From G963663315 sp963663315 (GTDB lineage Bacteria; Pseudomonadota; Gammaproteobacteria; Arenicellales; Poriferihabitantaceae): a stretch of 64,000 nt of DNA. The stretch lies in contig OY760176.1 of NCBI GenBank assembly GCA_963663315.1, forward strand, positions 1,054,001 to 1,118,000, written 5' to 3'. The notes under the pieces were generated by a model, which worked only from the letters and a program-made list of their open reading frames with translations, was not told the origin of the DNA and searched no databases. Of this stretch, positions 62,433-64,000 are shown in pieces; position 1 is the stretch's first letter, and each line of letters starts with the position of its first letter. A program made the translations under genes and the position numbers.

Positions 62433-64000
62433 ATGAAACAGAAATTTGTTGTTACCCTGATCATGTCGATTTTTGTTCTGACCAACTGGGATATTGTCCA
62501 TGCGGTAACTTCGCATCCGGTTACCGGCGAATCTCTCTCGGATAACCAGACCTTCACATACCGTCTGCTCGACGAAGTTCCGACACTTGATCCGCAGTTG
62601 AATCAGGACTCGGAAGGCTTTAATGTGCTGCGTGATCTGTTCGAAGGGCTGTTCAACCAGAATTCAGAGGGCAATCCGGTACCGGGGGTTGCCGAGCGAT
62701 ACATTGCATCGAATCTGAATCACACCTATATCTTTTATCTTCGCAAGAATGCGAAATGGTCGAACGGTGACCCGGTAACCGCCGATGATTTTGTTTATGC
62801 CTGGCGGCGGGCAGTCGACCCGGCAACGGCCTCACCCTATGCGTGGTACGTCGAGTTGACCTCGGTCGTGAATGCGGCGGCAATTATTGCCGGAGAAAAA
62901 CCGCCATCTGAACTCGGCGTAAAGGCGCTTGACGACCATACACTGGAAGTGCGCCTTGAACAATCACTGCCCTATTTCCCGGAAATGACTACCTATGCGA
63001 CATTTTTTCCTGCACACCGGCCAACCATCGAGGCTCACGGGTCAGCCTGGACACGACCCGGCAACATGGTTTCGAACGGGGCTTATGTATTGACCGACCA
63101 CGTGCCGAATGAATACCACTCACGCCAGCGCAATCCGATGTACTGGAACAATCAGGCAACCATTATCGAGAAAGTGACAGGAAGGGTTATCAATGACGAG
63201 AATCAGGCATTGACACGGTATCTTGCAGACGAGCTTGATCAGACAGGCATCCCCGCTGGCCAGTACCCGAATCTCAAGAATCTGTACCCCGACGAGGCCA
63301 CCTCTGCTCCGCTTCTGTGTACCTATTATTTTGCTATCAACCACACCGATAGTGCAAATCCGGCGCTTCGGAATGTCAAGGTCAGAAAAGCATTATCCTG
63401 GTCACTTGATCGTGATGTACTGGTTGATTCCGTACTCAAGGGCGGGCAGTATCCCGCGTATAACTTTACGCACAGGGCAACTGCCGGATTCGAACCGCCG
63501 GTGATTGAATATGGAACATTGACCCAGACTGAGCGGGATGCCGAGGCCAAAAGACTGATGGCGGAGGCCGGGTATGGCGCTGACACACCCTTGAATCTGA
63601 AGCTGATCTACAACACTTCTGAATCGCACAAACAGATTGTAACTGTTGCCTCGCAAATGTGGAAACAGAAACTCGGAGTCGAAACCGAGCTCGTCAACTT
63701 CGAGTGGAAAACCTATCTCGACATACGCAAAAACCAGCAGTTCGACCTCGCGCGCGCGGGCTGGTGCGGCGATTATAACGAAGCTTCCACCTTCCTTGAT
63801 CTGATGACCAGTACATCCGGGGCAAACGACGGCCGCTATTCCAACTCGCAGGTGGACGCACTGATGCGGGAATCAAAAACACTGACCGACCCGAAGCCCA
63901 ACTATTACCAGGTAGAGATGATGATCGCCGATGACATGGCAATTATCCCCATCTACCACTATACCAGTGTCTTCATGCTGAAGTCCGATATCAAGGGTTG
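62433..64000 (+). CDS. oppA: Oligopeptide ABC transporter substrate-binding protein, N-terminal part
   Basis: The frame is open from the ATG at 62433 to the window end (522 codons), so the extreme C terminus is missing. A signal peptide (VTLIMSIFVLTNWDIVHA) is followed by FTYRLLDEVPTLDPQLN, VLRDLFEGLFNQN, LRKNAKWSNGDPVTADDFVYAWRRAVDP and ARAGWCGDYNEASTFLDLM. These are hallmarks of OppA/MppA-type SBP family 5 proteins that bind peptides in the periplasm for import. The permease and ATPase genes would be expected just beyond the edge. Confidence 0.93.
   Translation, partial: MKQKFVVTLIMSIFVLTNWDIVHAVTSHPVTGESLSDNQTFTYRLLDEVPTLDPQLNQDSEGFNVLRDLFEGLFNQNSEGNPVPGVAERYIASNLNHTYIFYLRKNAKWSNGDPVTADDFVYAWRRAVDPATASPYAWYVELTSVVNAAAIIAGEKPPSELGVKALDDHTLEVRLEQSLPYFPEMTTYATFFPAHRPTIEAHGSAWTRPGNMVSNGAYVLTDHVPNEYHSRQRNPMYWNNQATIIEKVTGRVINDENQALTRYLADELDQTGIPAGQYPNLKNLYPDEATSAPLLCTYYFAINHTDSANPALRNVKVRKALSWSLDRDVLVDSVLKGGQYPAYNFTHRATAGFEPPVIEYGTLTQTERDAEAKRLMAEAGYGADTPLNLKLIYNTSESHKQIVTVASQMWKQKLGVETELVNFEWKTYLDIRKNQQFDLARAGWCGDYNEASTFLDLMTSTSGANDGRYSNSQVDALMRESKTLTDPKPNYYQVEMMIADDMAIIPIYHYTSVFMLKSDIKG

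Overview
The window is chromosomal DNA from a gammaproteobacterium of moderate GC content. The gene orders point that way: gyrA-pheA-tyrA-aroA-cmk-rpsA-ihfB-lapA-lapB, tsaE-amiC-mutL-miaA-hfq-hflX with queG and orn alongside, nadK-recN-bamE, and mfd next to a CsiV-family gene. A methylthioinosine-type phosphorylase and a MutL with an endonuclease motif suggest a Pseudomonas-like, MutH-free lineage. I cannot fix the genus. There is no rRNA operon, CRISPR array, transposase or prophage. Two genes are cut by the window edges: a PolB-type exonuclease on the left and an oligopeptide-binding protein on the right.

Layout. 1-14.6 kb: partial exonuclease, giant NAD-glutamate dehydrogenase, ChaC, HinT, IspF/IspD (isoprenoid MEP pathway), Mfd, a subtilisin-type autotransporter whose barrel end is cut by an in-frame TGA, and CsiV. 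14.6-38.1 kb: a nearly continuous minus-strand array. In transcription order it runs ClC channel, TsaE, AmiC, MutL, MiaA, Hfq, HflX, GyrA, PheA, TyrA, AroA, Cmk, S1, IHF-beta, LapA, LapB, heptose kinase, heptose epimerase, an RmlA-like enzyme and MTI phosphorylase. One plus-strand HlyD-type gene sits between tyrA and aroA. 38.2-41.5 kb: QueG, Orn, RsmJ, FabI. 41.6-48.4 kb: a plus-strand cassette of four envelope proteins (DUF1302 barrel, DUF1329, YCF48-like propeller, MMPL/RND pump). 48.4-51.9 kb: an aldehyde:ferredoxin oxidoreductase-family enzyme, a DUF1285 protein and HrcA. 52-58.7 kb: NadK, RecN, a GNAT protein, BamE, DsbC, Mdh, MltD. 58.8-64 kb: family-4 uracil-DNA glycosylase, LeuA with a possible leader peptide, a tRNA-Arg(CCU) gene split by a group I intron, an Lrp-family regulator and the partial OppA.

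How the genes work together. The minus-strand array joins aromatic amino acid synthesis, nucleotide supply, translation and lipopolysaccharide control (LapA/LapB beside heptose precursor genes). The 41.6-48.4 kb cassette spans inner membrane, periplasm and outer membrane and looks like one trans-envelope machine of unestablished function; it is the best candidate here for an undescribed system.

The clearest unusual element is the self-splicing-type intron at 61475-61714 (minus strand). It interrupts the anticodon loop directly after U36, and a P1 helix, the P, Q, R and S core elements and a terminal G can all be read from the sequence.
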